DNA of 39,404 nt from Apostichopus californicus. Its lineage: Eukaryota; Echinodermata; Holothuroidea; Aspidochirotida; Stichopodidae. The stretch spans positions 1 through 39,404 of the forward strand of contig JAIPMN010002352.1 of assembly GCA_020650975.1 (NCBI GenBank). Reading direction: 5' to 3'. This document shows positions 1 through 11,770 of this stretch, one piece after another. Positions within the stretch are counted from its first letter, which is position 1. The number at the start of each line of letters is the position of its first letter. A program made the translations under genes and the position numbers. The notes below the pieces were generated by a model. The model saw only the letters and a program-made list of their open reading frames with translations. It did no database searches and was not told the origin of the DNA.

Positions 1-630
1 CTCATCTTGTCTCATCTAATTAATAATTTTATCGGAATAGACTCATTTCGCAAAAAAAACACAAAAAAAATCGTCAGACAATGACAGGTTATAATTTAAA
101 ACAGACAACTAGTAATGTGATAAGCAAATTTGAAAGAAAAGAATGCAGTGTTTACGTATCAGTAAATAGGAAATAAAATGGAAACCTTAGAGCTACAACT
201 ATGGGAAAGAGAATACAAGTGTCTTCCTCTCAAATGAGTGAAGGAAAAAGTTTGCCAAACGATCCAGATACCCGGCATGTAAAATCATTCATGGTGTATT
301 TATATTTACATTTCTTTATCTTTAGATTTAGATTTTTCGGAAGAGGGATATTTTGTGTCTTTATAGACTTATTTAAATAAATTAAATGTACCCTTTTGCA
401 TCCTTTTATTGTTATTTCTTGTTGCTTCTGTGTACTGGTAATGTGACAATTTTAATAACAGATCTTTTTTCAATGTAAAGTCGAGAACGAAGAATTAGGA
501 AACATCTTAATTGCAACTAAGCTGGCAATTAATAACCATTTCAAGGAATAAACAGATATTGCAAAACTGAGCAAAGACTGCAATAATTTGTGAGAGACGG
601 TGGACAGTTGTGACGTGTAGGGACAGACAC

Positions 631-1103
631 ACAGTAGCCAGTGGCGGAGCTAGGGGTATTAGTCAGGGGGGGGGGCGAGAATGGTCTGTAGGGGCGCTTT
701 CGACACTATCAGATACGGCTCTGGACACTATCTAAGCGGAGCACCACCACAGGTAAGCGCGGAGCGTACATACAAGTTTTGAGTAAAGATACTCCCTAGA
801 TCGCCGGAAGTGACCCTTTCCGGGCCTTTTTAATTTGCAGATAAACGAAGAATAAATAGGTGTCATCGCCATTTGTGACAACTCGGAAGTTTATATGGGT
901 GTTGAAAGTACATGCGCTTCATCAAAATGTGACAAATGTCAATAGGTAGATGAGAGCGCAATAAAAAAAGTCAATAATCGCGAATAAGTAAAAAGTGGTA
1001 AAAAGCTGAAAAGGGCGCCAGCAGTTCATTTGAGTCCGTCAGGAGGGGGGGGGGGTGGCATTCGCCCCCGTGACTGTATGGACGCCCCGCCACTGACAGT
1101 AGC
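631..1103. mobile_element. hAT-type MITE, copy 1, with perfect 8-bp target-site duplication
   Basis: The element spans 639-1095. It starts CAGTGGCGGAGC and ends with the inverted form (GCCCCGCCACTG), giving terminal inverted repeats of about 12 bp with one mismatch. It is flanked on both sides by acagtagc (631-638 and 1096-1103), an exact 8-bp duplication typical of hAT transposons. There is no coding capacity. It contains two G-runs. A second copy lies at 32637-32991. Confidence 0.9.
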
Positions 1104-1612
1104 TATTCTACCATGTAACTTATGTGCCAGCTGATGCATAAACTACCTCGGCATGATTACTGAGTGACAATTTCAGTTAAGATATCAAAAAAAATCTACC
1201 TAAATATTTGTATCATGGACTGTTCCAATTGATAGATGGTATAAAGAACATGTTTACTTTTCACAACCATAATATAGGCTTTATTGACGAAGGAAAGAAA
1301 AAGCGCCCTCACTCTTTGAATGTGAATAACACCAGTTGCAAATGGTTGACAAATTTACGATATTTCTTACTCAATGTGTGGTTATAGCCTAATTGTCAAT
1401 AGTATATATACCGTATAGTCAGTATATTTTTGACCCACTGATAGATTTACAAGGAAGAAACGTTAACGATGTTTCCAGAGAAAGTTCGGACAGATTTCAC
1501 AAATGATTACTTTTGCTACCTCCATGTTCCATTTGAAGTTTCAACGATGTATCCATAGTCTCATTTTATATGATAAACAAGAACGCGGCAACCTCATCCC
1601 ACATATTTACAA

Positions 1613-1981
1613 TTAAAGGCATTGATGACTCGCGCACAAAGAAACGTCTTATGCCGGTAATCTGACCTAGTTTCGAATGAAGTGTAACAGAAGTGTTAGA
1701 CACCACCATCGATCCCAGAAAATTCACACACAGCTTGCTACCGTCGGTAATTAGACACAAGCGTGCAGTAAGTACATGCAGCTACGGTCAATACCCACAA
1801 CACAGTGTACATAGCAGCGATGGACATCTCAGGTCTAGATAAAAGATAACAAGGTATCACGTTTCATTACTGTCTGCATTTTGTAGCGACAAGAAAAAAA
1901 CTTCACTTGCAAGCTACGGAAAGAGTTAACTTTTTTTCAGAGGGCGGCACGCGATTTGGGGCGAGTCTTCAATGCCTTTAA
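1613..1981. mobile_element. TTAA-flanked MITE, copy A
   Basis: A non-coding element of about 365 bp is bounded by TTAA on both sides (1613-1616 and 1978-1981). Its ends are inverted: AGGCATTGATGACTCGC on the left and GCGAGTCTTCAATGCCT on the right. TTAA duplication is the mark of piggyBac-like transposition. The same element is present in reverse orientation at 7328-7699. The interior includes a conserved block (ctaccgtcggtaattagac) found in both copies. Confidence 0.85.
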
Positions 1982-2510
1982 GTTTATAGTTAAGGACAAT
2001 ATTATATGTACTGTCCGTCCCTCACGTTCAATCCTCATCGACACTATTTCAAACCCGTGGCGTGACTTTTCTTTTATTTCTGGATAAGTTCAATATATAG
2101 CCTTTGCTTCAATATTAGGCAGCAACTAAAATGATTTTACTAATTTTAATTTTTCGACCAAATGTTACCTAGCGTTTGATCACACTCATTGATGGTCAAC
2201 ACTTTAGTTAGTGTCATTCATCTCTTAGTTAACCACTCAAATCATGTTATTAAGACGTTCCCCATGTGTCATTCTCTGCACAACCACTCAAATGGTATCC
2301 CTCCCTCCCTCACCGCAACCCCACCTCTCTCTTCTCTACCCCTCACCCAGGACACAAACTAGCAACTAGCAAGTCTTGTACGATGGAATCTGGCTACCAA
2401 GCATGTCCGAGGGTGTACATCTCTAACAGACAACCCAACCGTACCGTACCGAACGATAACGTATAACCACATACAGTCATATGATTTACGAAGGATAGGG
2501 TTTGTTGAAA

Positions 2511-5500
2511 ATGGCATCTCATTTTCACTTCGTGGCTGAGAAACCTGCAGATAGCCTCATAAAAGATATAGAAGCGTTAAATAAGTTTAAAGATAACGTA
2601 AGGAATACTTTTATTACAATATTAAAATAATTAGGAAGGTTTTCGATATGCATAGTATGGTACTGTAGTGTGGGGTAGGCGTAGGCCAAACAACAGTTAG
2701 TTTGGCCTAACCACACTATGAATGCCCTGGCTATATAATTTCTAGCTCATGCACAAGTCTAGGCTTTATGAATTAGGAAGTGGAGGTGAGACAACAATAC
2801 AGGGGGTCGGGAGGCTGTGGTAAACACTTATACATCTAGGACTTAGTCTTGTTACATAAGCCTAGTTACATTTTACAAGTTCAATTACATTTTTTTTGTG
2901 GGGGGTTTGAAACTGAAGAGCTAAACTGACATTCAAAACTGAAAATTAAATTATTAGGCCTAACAGTACACAAAAAGTAACAGATAGCCTAGGTATATTC
3001 ATAACTGTTGTTTTATTGCAATAATGATCTAGGCATAACTCAGAACTAGGCTATTATGAAAGTTTTGGTACCTAAGATTTATCACCAAATAGGAGAAGTA
3101 GGCCCACAGTCTGTAGAGAAGTGAGAGATGCGAGGACAAGCAGTGAGAAGTACACAGTTTGAAGGTCTGTGCTTTACTGACTGTATTCCCTTCATTCTGT
3201 TTATCATCATAGCAGTGCTAGTGCAGGTTATATAATATTGCATAACATTTTATACAAGGACAAGCATAGCATGCAAAATACAATACAACTATTCCACATA
3301 AAAGGTATAGAATTCCCAACCCTACAAGTCTATATAAAGCAATGACTTTACACAGCTGGTCAAATGCTTTGAAATTGTGGTATTCTACTGTATAATATGC
3401 CATGCCAATTTTCGGTGAAAGAGTTTCCAAAAACATTATGAAAACAGATAGATCAAATAGAATTCACAATTTTCATTAGATTCTAGCTGATTAGTTACAG
3501 CAAACAGATTTGGCCATTAAAACTCGAACTCACCCTGGTGTTTGTACTGTCCCCCTGGGGATGGGTTATCTCACAAGCACTCTAGCCACTGTGGTTTCTA
3601 AGCTAGGGCTCTCCCTCCCTTCCCCCTCACCAGCTCACGAAGTCAGACAAGTTGAGAAAAGTTTTCAATTGAATTTCTGAGTCGAGATACCAGAGAAGGA
3701 AAGTATAAAACAAGTGCAGCATCTATTTTACTGGTTGTGACACTGGAATGCACAATACCACAATTCAGTAATAGAGTAGAAAGTTGGGTTTTGTGCAGGA
3801 TGAGTGTTTTGAAGTTTTGGAGTCTAAAATCTCAGGAAATCAAGGGAGGCAATGCAAACCCATATCACAATAACAATTAATCAGCATTTTGTCAACATCT
3901 TATAAGAGTTAACACAAATGCAATTATTAAAGAGTTACAGTAAGATTTCTTAGAAAGGAAGAAAGATGTGCACATGTTTACTATTAATTGTACATACTTA
4001 ACTGTAAAATAATGGATGTATTTTTATACAGCAGTATCATTTTTTTCACTTTTCATTTCAGCAACTGCAACAGTTCATAACCATCGCCTTTAACTTTCTG
4101 CTTGATCCAAGCAATGTAAGTAAACCATGTGTTGGCATTTATGAAAGAAGGTAAAGTCTGGTGGAAGATATGGTGATAAATATCAATAAAAGAAGATGAA
4201 GAGATTGCAATGTTCACTTTGAGGTGAAAGCCCATGTCATTATCTTGGATCTAAGTAGATATGGTTGTTTGAAGGTAAATAGGTTTGACTAGAAAGTTGT
4301 CATGTAGTAATCATTGTTTGGACTTACATGAGATGAAAATTAATTTATAAAATTAAAAATATTTATCTTAATCTGTGAGGTTTCATGAATGACAAAGCAT
4401 ATATATACAGTTAATAGCTACTTCAGACAATCAAGTATATACAGGTACTATTGACATCTCGTGCAATATTTCTGGAAAATTAGAGTTTTGAAGTCCTGAA
4501 ATTGTTTCCCGAAGCTCACTTTGCTTTCACTTTGGGGTGTTAGCTCAGTGGTTAACGCCGGTGCCTTCCAATCATATGGTCCCCGGTTCGAGTTACTCCA
4601 AGATTAATGTATGTCAACCAGTTACAGAGTAACTATGAATGTAAGAGACTGACTTCGGTCAGCTTGCGGCTTTAATAAGCCAATGAGGCTTCTTTGCGAG
4701 TTCCTGCTTGCAGGATGATCTAAAATACATACATACATGCATACTTTCATATAGGCTGAAGTCACTGTATGAAACTTTAAATTTTGTCCTTTTGGTTTTA
4801 CAGTCTTCCAGGATTATAGGTAATCTTGAAGATTTTGCAGAAGAGCAAGGACTTGGCGTGAGCCCTCTGAAGAATCTCTTTAAAAGTGTGATTTCGATAT
4901 TACATAGTAAGTTTATTGTAGTAGTTTGACAACTTAAAACATGAACACAGCTGTTCGTTGCTTATCGTGGAAAATATCTATAAAGGTGTTAAAATGACCA
5001 GGTTTTGTTGGAAACTCCATAGATATGCCCTCACACCCATCCCTTGTCCCATGTATTAAACATAAGGAACACTTTGTTATTTATCTTGTAATTTTGGGGA
5101 AAAAATTTGAATCAGTATGCTGTACTACTTTCTTGCTGTATTTCTACTAACATTTGAATGTTTAATTTCAGGTTCCATTCGTAGGAATTTATCCTCTGCA
5201 CAAGTCAAGGAAGATTTTGGCAACTTGGGTAAGTTTGGTGTATTCTGTTTTTGTACATATATATATTGGATATATATATGTATAGGGATGTGCCCAGGAT
5301 TTCCTGAGTGCCGGGTATACTGATCGCCGTCCTGGGGGAGGGGTCTAAGGGGAGCGGGTATTTTTCGATTTTTGAAGGTGCTCAGATGCCAAATGCTGGC
5401 ACTTGTGTAGCTTTTTAAGCACATACACAAGTACTAGTTTTGCTAACAATTTACATTTTTCAATTTTTTTTTTAGTGAAATATATTACTTACCTGGTAAA

Positions 5501-8500
5501 AGTTAGTAGTTTGTTTCAAAGAGATTTTACAAGGGACTGATTGAAAGCCGTAAGTAATGTTTCTCGCATGCGTAACTGATGCATTATTAGTCTGTATGAT
5601 TTGGCATAGGCTAAGCCCAATTTATGTTGAATATATTGTTAGGAATGTCGGGATTTTAGATGAAAATAGTGCTGGGCGGGATTCACAAGTTTTAAGACAG
5701 TGCTGGGCGGTAATTTTTAGTGCTGGACGGGGCCGCCCAGTGCCGCCCAGCGTGGGCGCATCCCTGTATATAAATATATAGATATGGTTGGTTGGCCTCT
5801 ATCTTGGCGCAGAGTGCTCAATGTCCGGTGGACAGAGCGAAGAATAGGTGTTTAAATATCTTGGTAATATTTTTTCTGATGCAGTCTGCTTTACTGCCGC
5901 TGGTGTTTATGATACACCTATATATATATACATATATATGTATATTTTTGCAAGGACTACTATATCCTTTGGGGGCGGTCAGGGACTTTCTTTGAACGGC
6001 TGCCATGATGACATTTTGACACAGATTCGCTACCCTTGTTGATTGAGTTGTAGCTTTTGTTGGCTCTGCTTCTTAATATGAAGAACATTTATAATATACT
6101 TTATTATAACTTTTAAGTTTTTTATACTCCTGTATATATATATTCATATGTATATAAATGGAGTACAAGTGCTGTTGAAAGCTTGTTTGGTAACCTCAAT
6201 GTTAATAGAATGTAGCTACTGCCTAGTGTAATCCTTTAATCCAAATTACAGTAAGACATCCAGAAACAGTGAAACATTTAACATTAGAATGACATAGATA
6301 CATTGCTCTTTGTATGTACATATGTAACCCTTTGAAGATATTTTTAATACATGTGTGCTTGGCAATAATTGTAGTTACATGTATTAAAACATATTTCAAA
6401 ACTAGTCTTTGCATAAAAGCCCTCTGTTTACAGTTACTTATCTTTCCAAGCAGACAGTCGTATATTAATAGTTAAGCATTGAAAGGCGCTGGGACTAGAT
6501 CTGTTAGTGGTGGGACTTTTCTTCATGACGTTTCTGCAGGCTTTGAGTAAGTTTTAGGTTGTTTTTTTTTTAAACCTTTTTGGTGGCTTTCTTTCTTCAG
6601 GTCTTTCAGAAGAAAAAGTAGACAGCATAAGCAACCAAGTAAGTTGTCAGCTTTTACACATTACTTGCTGTAGCATTTGACAAAATTTGATTTGTTTTCG
6701 GTCATCCAGGAAATGATTTAGATGAAAGAAACAGTTTTGAAGAAGTAAGGAATTATTCAAAGGAAAACGACATCTAAGGATAATTTGTGTGTTCTAGCAC
6801 CTGTCTTGTACAGACTTGCTGATTGATTGATTCACAGAAGGTAGTTGGCCAGGAGTGGGTATCGAGGGGGTGGAGGGGGGGGGGGTGGAGGTGGTGAACC
6901 GTGTGGTTAGAAACCAAAGTGCTCATTAGGGGAAAATTATGATAGCCAGTCCTAGACACTATAGAAAGATGCATGTCAGAAATTATTCACGTTACCAGTT
7001 GTTCAATAAAACATAAAGTTTGAAGAATGTATTGTTTTGATAAAGCTTTCATTAATCTTGGTTCAAAAGTTCCCCTTTTAGAGGACAACAGCAATACCAC
7101 AGGTTTAAGTGCCGACAACTTGATAGAGAAATTTGTTAAACAAAAATTGTTTGATGCTCACTTTCCATGCCACTAAACAATCAATTTTTAAGCCAGAATA
7201 TTTTCAAGTCGGAGTGATTTGAACTGCGATTGAAATTCTTGATCATAAACAAAGAAACATTGGTATCTGGTTTATACATACATGTATGGAAGGTTGAAAG
7301 CCTTTGAGACATTTTCCACCTTTACACTTAAAGGCATTAAAGACTCGCCCCAAACAGCGTGCCGCCATCTTTAAAAGTTAACTTTCCGTTGCTTGCAAGT
7401 GAAGTTTTTCTCTCGTTGCTACAAAATGCAGACAGTAATGAAACGTGATACCTTGTTATCTTTAGCTAAACCTGAGATGTCCAACCTGAGATGTATCGTT
7501 TGTACACTGTGCTGTTGACATTGACCGCAGCTGTATGTACTGGCTGTACACTAGTGTCTAATTACCGACGGTAGCAAGCTGTGTGTGTATTTTCTGGGAT
7601 CGATGGTGGTGTCTAACACTTCTGTTACACCTTATTAGAAACTAGGTCAGATTACCGGCATTAGACAGGTCTTTTTGTGCGAGTCTTCATACTCTTTAAC
7701 CTATATCGAAACCGTGCTCACTTTCAAATTTATGGAAACACATATTCTCCCTCTTTGTTTTTTGTTCAGTGGCAGACAAATCTGATAGCTTTGAGTCGTG
7801 TAGCAGCCGGACAGACATTGGTCATCAACAAACTAATAGACATGGAATGGAAATTTGGAGGTAATTTTCTGTCAGTATTAATTTTTTTTATGAATTTTTC
7901 TTTCCTTTGCTTTCTTTGGGGAGTCTTCCACACTGTTAAGCTTTTAAGCTTTATGGAAGACTTCCCTCCACTTTGTACTTTTGTGGAAAAACAAATAAAT
8001 AAATATTAATGATTCTCTCTAATATTAAAGTAAAGGTTTTTACTCCCTTCCTCAACAATAATCCAGATAGCCAAAATGTTTAGTGTATTTGGTAGGATAT
8101 TTTTGTTATGTCCAATGTAGAGTTACTTTCCTGCAAATGAGTTTGGTAGAATTTCAGCTGCTACTGTAGTAAACCTTGTGTGAAATATAATACACGTGTA
8201 GAGTTTACTACAGTACCAAGCTGTTTACTGTTTTCCAGTCTGCATTGACTGTATTCATGCATTCAGTCACTTCTTTTGCTGTCAAAATTCAAGTGAACCC
8301 AGATTCCTTATCTGACATTGATCCACACAAAGTTAGTTACCGGCATTATTGTAAAACTCTAGAGGGACATTGTGACTTAATTCACAGTATAGTTATGAAA
8401 TGTTGCCATTTTTGTCCATGTGTGTTTCTAGGAAATGTTTCATAGCATTTTGTCACTATCTGTTTTTACAGTGACAGCAGCAAGCAGTGAGCTGAACACT

Positions 8501-9753
8501 GTTGGAAATACATTTATCCAGGTAAGTCGATAATGAAGCTCATGGAGGTCCCTTGGTGTAGACTTTAGGAGTTCGTACCTGTGTTTGATGCATTTTGTCG
8601 ATTAGGAAGTCATATTCCTGTCATGATTGCCTGTGTGGAGTGAATCTTGAAAGTTCCCCAACCCATTGTTCTTAGGCATTCTACAATCTCTCCCTCCCCC
8701 CCCCCTTCCCCTGTGAGTGTCTAGATGACAGCAGGTGACTACTGTTTTCTTGGAATTGCCCAACTAAAGGTACCTGTGATAAGAAGGCTCTTGACACTCA
8801 AGTGAACATTTCACAACCAAACATGTCTATCTGAAAGAATACAATGTTTGTATATTACCTACTTTATTTGCTTTGCTTTTAATAATTCCGTCAACAGATG
8901 AAGCTTGTAGTAAACAAAGGTGGCAACAAAACAGAAAATGTGTACATGGGTGAGTGTTTTTTTTATAACGGTCATGAACCCTTACTCTCTGAGAAAACTC
9001 ACATTTGTGTTAGAAACCTTGTTTATTTGGAACATCCACCCCTACTGACTGAGAAAACTCACATTTGTGTTAGAAACCTTCTCTATTTGGAACATTCACC
9101 CCTACTTTCTGAGAAAACTCACATTTGTATTAGAAACTCACATTTGTGCTGGAAACCCTCATGTGAATTTAGTTGATTCTATGGTATATTCATGTTTAAA
9201 TTTCTTTGAGCTCCCAATCAACCACATCCATGCTAGGATATATCCATAGGAAATTACTCTTTCTTTGTGAAGGATAATTGTGAAGGTAAATGCATTCCTT
9301 TGTTCATGGAAATCTGTTTTCTGTCGAATATATCCATACATTTAAACCCAACTGCGATGGTAAGGTACTTTGAGGTAAAATTCATTTTAATATTTGAAAT
9401 CAATAGATATGATATCTCTGGCTCAATGTCTTATTGTACATGTTGTGGACGTATTTACTGATTGAAATTTTGCAGTAGGTTATTTGTATAATAGCATAAA
9501 AAGAGGGCCTGATGGCCTGACGTTTCATTCCTAATAAGATCTTTAGTCTCAGAGGTTGTTTCATGTGTTGTTGCATACAAACTTGCTCTTAATCTTCTTC
9601 AAACTTTGGGCATTTCTTCATGTGCTTTATATTCTGTGATTTTGTTTTCTTCTCTTTTTCACCAATTTTCTTTCAGAATTATCCCTTCCAGAGTTTTACT
9701 CATTTCTTCATGAGATGGAAAGAGCCAAGTCATCCTTAGAACACTTCAGCTGA
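2511..9753 (+). CDS. COMMD7: COMM domain-containing protein 7, complete, 9 coding exons
   Basis: Coding exons: 2511-2597, 4062-4115, 4804-4906, 5172-5228, 6601-6638, 7770-7860, 8472-8521, 8898-8949, 9677-9753. All junctions are AG/GT, phases join without a break, and the result is 202 residues plus TGA (human COMMD7 has 200). The ATG at 2511 is supported by an in-frame TAG at 2496-2498. The family match is seen along the whole length: LSEEK in exon 5, GQTLVINKLIDMEWKFG in exon 6, SSELNTVG in exon 7, KLVVNKGG and TENVYM in exon 8, and LPEFYSFLHEMER in exon 9. Residues ~132-202 form the COMM domain; the N-terminal part is the helical domain. Known of the family: COMMD proteins assemble as heteromers with CCDC22/CCDC93 (CCC complex) in endosomal recycling, and COMMD7 is linked to NF-kB control. 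The role here is inferred by orthology. Confidence 0.96.
4534..4741 (+). mobile_element. tRNA-derived SINE in COMMD7 intron 2
   Basis: The 5' end looks like a tRNA: A box TAGCTCAGTGG (4541-4551) matches the polymerase III consensus exactly, and the B box GGTTCGAGTTA (4585-4595) matches except at its last two bases. A non-tRNA body follows, with a simple (atac)n-like tail at about 4722-4741. It ends about 65 bp before exon 3 of COMMD7, in the sense orientation. No working tRNA is implied: the acceptor stem does not close and there is no CCA context. Confidence 0.8.
5284..5765. mobile_element. Non-autonomous DNA transposon (MITE) in COMMD7 intron 4
   Basis: The ends are inverted repeats: AGGGATGTGCCCA at the left and TGGGCGCATCCCT at the right (about 12 of 13 match). 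Both ends sit in TATA-rich flanks. The right third holds several copies of a gctgggcgg motif in direct and inverted orientation (5691-5753), which could fold into a hairpin. No transposase. It begins 56 bp downstream of the exon 4 donor. Confidence 0.7.
5912..5950. repeat. TA-rich microsatellite
   Basis: Alternating tatata/catata sequence. A similar short TA tract occurs nearby at about 6132-6155. Both lie in COMMD7 intron 4. Confidence 0.7.
7328..7699. mobile_element. TTAA-flanked MITE, copy B (reverse orientation), in COMMD7 intron 5
   Basis: It is the reverse complement of copy A (1613-1981) over nearly its full length, bounded by TTAA at 7328-7331 and 7696-7699. The left end AGGCATTAAAGACTCGC is well kept; the right end GCGAGTCTTCATACTCT has drifted. 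It stops 70 bp before exon 6 of COMMD7, so it occupies the likely branch-point region. Confidence 0.85.
7919..7965. repeat. Short perfect-stem hairpin in COMMD7 intron 6
   Basis: Arms AGTCTTCCA and TGGAAGACT enclose AAGCTTTTAAGCTT, itself self-complementary. It sits about 60 bp after the exon 6 donor. Function unknown; it may be a small palindromic transposon relic. Confidence 0.55.
8156..8222. repeat. 67-nt imperfect inverted repeat (hairpin) in COMMD7 intron 6
   Basis: The 13-base arm TACTGTAGTAAAC (8162-8174) is exactly complementary to GTTTACTACAGTA (8203-8215). The stem continues outward with AGCT paired to AGCT around a small mismatch, and partly inward (GTG with CAC). The loop is AT-rich. 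Size and shape resemble a miRNA precursor or a tiny MITE; the sequence alone does not decide. Confidence 0.55.
8981..9164. repeat. 60-bp tandem repeat, three units, in COMMD7 intron 8
   Basis: The unit, with gagaaaactcacatttgtgt as its best-kept part, recurs at exactly 60-bp spacing (8991, 9051, 9111), the third copy being partial. Because 60 is a multiple of three and no stop falls in the COMMD7 frame, the reading frame stays open from exon 8 (8898) to a stop at 9174-9176, as repeats of EKTHICVRNL. Exon 8 still has a good GTGAGT donor at 8950, so splicing is the default reading. Confidence 0.85.
9505..9526 (-). repeat. Short repeat sharing GAAACGTCAGGCC
   Basis: The reverse strand reads GAAACGTCAGGCC, the same core as at 18236-18248. 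It appears to be a fragment of a dispersed repeat; see 18216-18300. It lies in COMMD7 intron 8. Confidence 0.45.
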
Positions 9754-11770
9754 TTACTTCTGCCATTCCAGTGCTCATTGAATATTTTTTATTTTGTTTT
9801 TTTCCACCGTTATTTTCTTATCTCTAAAGGGCCTGTTTACACTACTAGATATGATTCAAATCAACATAGTCAGTTTAAATGTTTTAATATTTTATCTCAA
9901 ATCATCTTTTTTTTTTATTCAAGATCAGTTGTAGCACAACTTTGATTCAGAGCTTTGTGTCAAATTTAGTGTCTGCCTGTATTAAATACCCCCCCCCCCG
10001 CCCCACATCACACCTGAGTTTGATATAGTTCACTAGAGGTTTGATCTAAGCTGCCTGTTTAGCTAGGAGCTATGTTTATTAGATTCAGCCTGTAGTGTAA
10101 TATGGCTTGTTTTGAGTTGTATAGGAGCTAGTTGCATTTGGGACAACCAAATATGCTACGGAAACCTTCGATTAATTTCATGGGATGCATTTCATGTCTT
10201 TGCAGGCATGGGTTACCCCATGCCAATAAAAGCAGCCATTTCTGGGTGATGTCCTTGTTCTATTCTGAAGCTGAGACTTATGTCATCACTTGCAAATTAC
10301 CCCTTTTTCTTTAATGTTTTGCGTGATAAATTTGATATTCTCCAACAATTATGGATCAATTTAAGTGAAATTTTAAGCTTGTGAAAGCTATGCATAACAG
10401 AGGTCAGTTAAGGTCACTCAATCTGTTTCTATGAATTTTACTTTAAATGCTACCCTGTGAACGGAGCTGATTAATATCACATTTGAAGTACTATCTATTA
10501 TTAAAAATCTCTTACAAATGGCTAAAAATAACCTCTCATAGTAAAAGGACACACAAACTAAGAAAACTATGAATGATAATAAAAGCTTCTTATCACAAAT
10601 GCAACTAGCACCCTTAAAGTAGGGTTTTACTATTTTATATATTTTATATGCATTTTCAGAACATTTTTGAGAAACCTTCTATCATGTTGCTCTCAAGAGA
10701 AGAAATAAACTGCAACCATTTCATCTGACTTGGAGTTTACTGTATTGTACATGAAAAAAATTATAGCACTTAACATGCACTTGTACTATAAAACCCCCCA
10801 AAAAATTAGGTAAACAGAGCGAGTCAGTTCTGCATCTCAACTTTATGGAACTTATTAACAGAGATAGACATTTTGAAGAAAGAAGAAGTAAAAATTTTGA
10901 TGTCAGCAAATGATGTATTTATTCCTTCTAAAGAAAACTTAAGTCAAAAATATTCAAGTCAGGAATGTGAAATCTTGCCATTTTTCATATCATTATAAGG
11001 GATAACATATGATGTATATAAGATGATTATTGATTTTGATCTTGTTTTTTCTTTCATATTCAGTTTTAAAGGCAGTGACTTTTAAAGGATGTCTCTTGAG
11101 TCTTTACCTAAAACTTTTCTCAGATTTTTACTTTTAGTCTTCCAAATTTTGCAGTAACAGTTATATCTGCATTTTGCCAAAATTCTCCCATGCATGAGAT
11201 GTTTTCATCTGCAGTGCGTAAGAACTTTCTGACATTGTGACAGAGACCATGAAATATCAAAATGAATAGATACTTTCTTAATTATGAGGTTAATAATGGA
11301 TTAAGAAAATAAGGAACGTTTTCTGTTAAAGAAAAACAGGTACTGTTAAGAACTTTTGAGGATAACTTTAAAACATTTGTGTTTTTCAAAACCCAGAAAA
11401 TTTGTTGAATTCTATCATTTTTTGTGTGATTTTGGTGAACATGAGTATGTCTCTAGATACCATATATTTCCTTAAACTGTTAAGAATAATTACTATCAGT
11501 ACATAGGGCAAGTATGGCATAAAATGATGTTTCACATGGAGAGAAAAAAACTGCAGAGAAAACTTTGATTTGCTTCAATAATATGGACAACAACAATATA
11601 ACATCAAAATATGAGAATTATGATAAGAAACCAAAAATAAATTTTGATTAGTCTGATATTTATTGAACTCTACCCCGTTTCACTCTGAAAATAAGTCATT
11701 TACAATATGTACAAGTAGAATATACATGACCATCTCTTTCTATTGCATCTTGAATACCTTTCAATGTACA
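9754..11770. other. 3' flank / UTR of COMMD7, no further gene seen
   Basis: AT-rich sequence with no exon-like frames. It contains the candidate COMMD7 polyadenylation signals and a C-run at 9990-10000. From about 10320 to 11760 I see nothing but AT-rich unique sequence. Confidence 0.5.
10225..10230 (+). terminator. Candidate polyadenylation signal of COMMD7 (AATAAA)
   Basis: This is the first canonical AATAAA after the COMMD7 stop, giving a 3' UTR of about 480 bases. Later AATAAA hexamers occur at 10578 and 10704. No cleavage site can be proved from sequence. Confidence 0.4.

Larger units (their letters stand above)
1..2510. other. 5' flank of COMMD7, no gene seen
   Basis: There is no exon-like open frame with splice sites. 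It holds two transposon relics (631-1103 and 1613-1981) and otherwise AT-rich sequence. The stretch 2440-2470 has a short CpG-containing segment (ccgtaccgaacgataacg) about 50 bp before the ATG. This could belong to the promoter/5' UTR, but no TATA box or initiator could be assigned with confidence. Confidence 0.5.

Noticed and set aside
4534-4610. tRNA-like sequence considered as a functional tRNA gene
   Set aside because: A and B boxes are present but the acceptor stem does not pair and the sequence runs into a SINE body and simple tail.
5125-5430. 101-codon - strand frame
   Set aside because: Antisense to COMMD7 exon 4 and a MITE end; composition is intronic and there is no family match.
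7677-8009. 110-codon frame on the + strand
   Set aside because: Only 7770-7860 is a real COMMD7 exon; the rest is flanking intron, as shown by AG and GT sites and phase.
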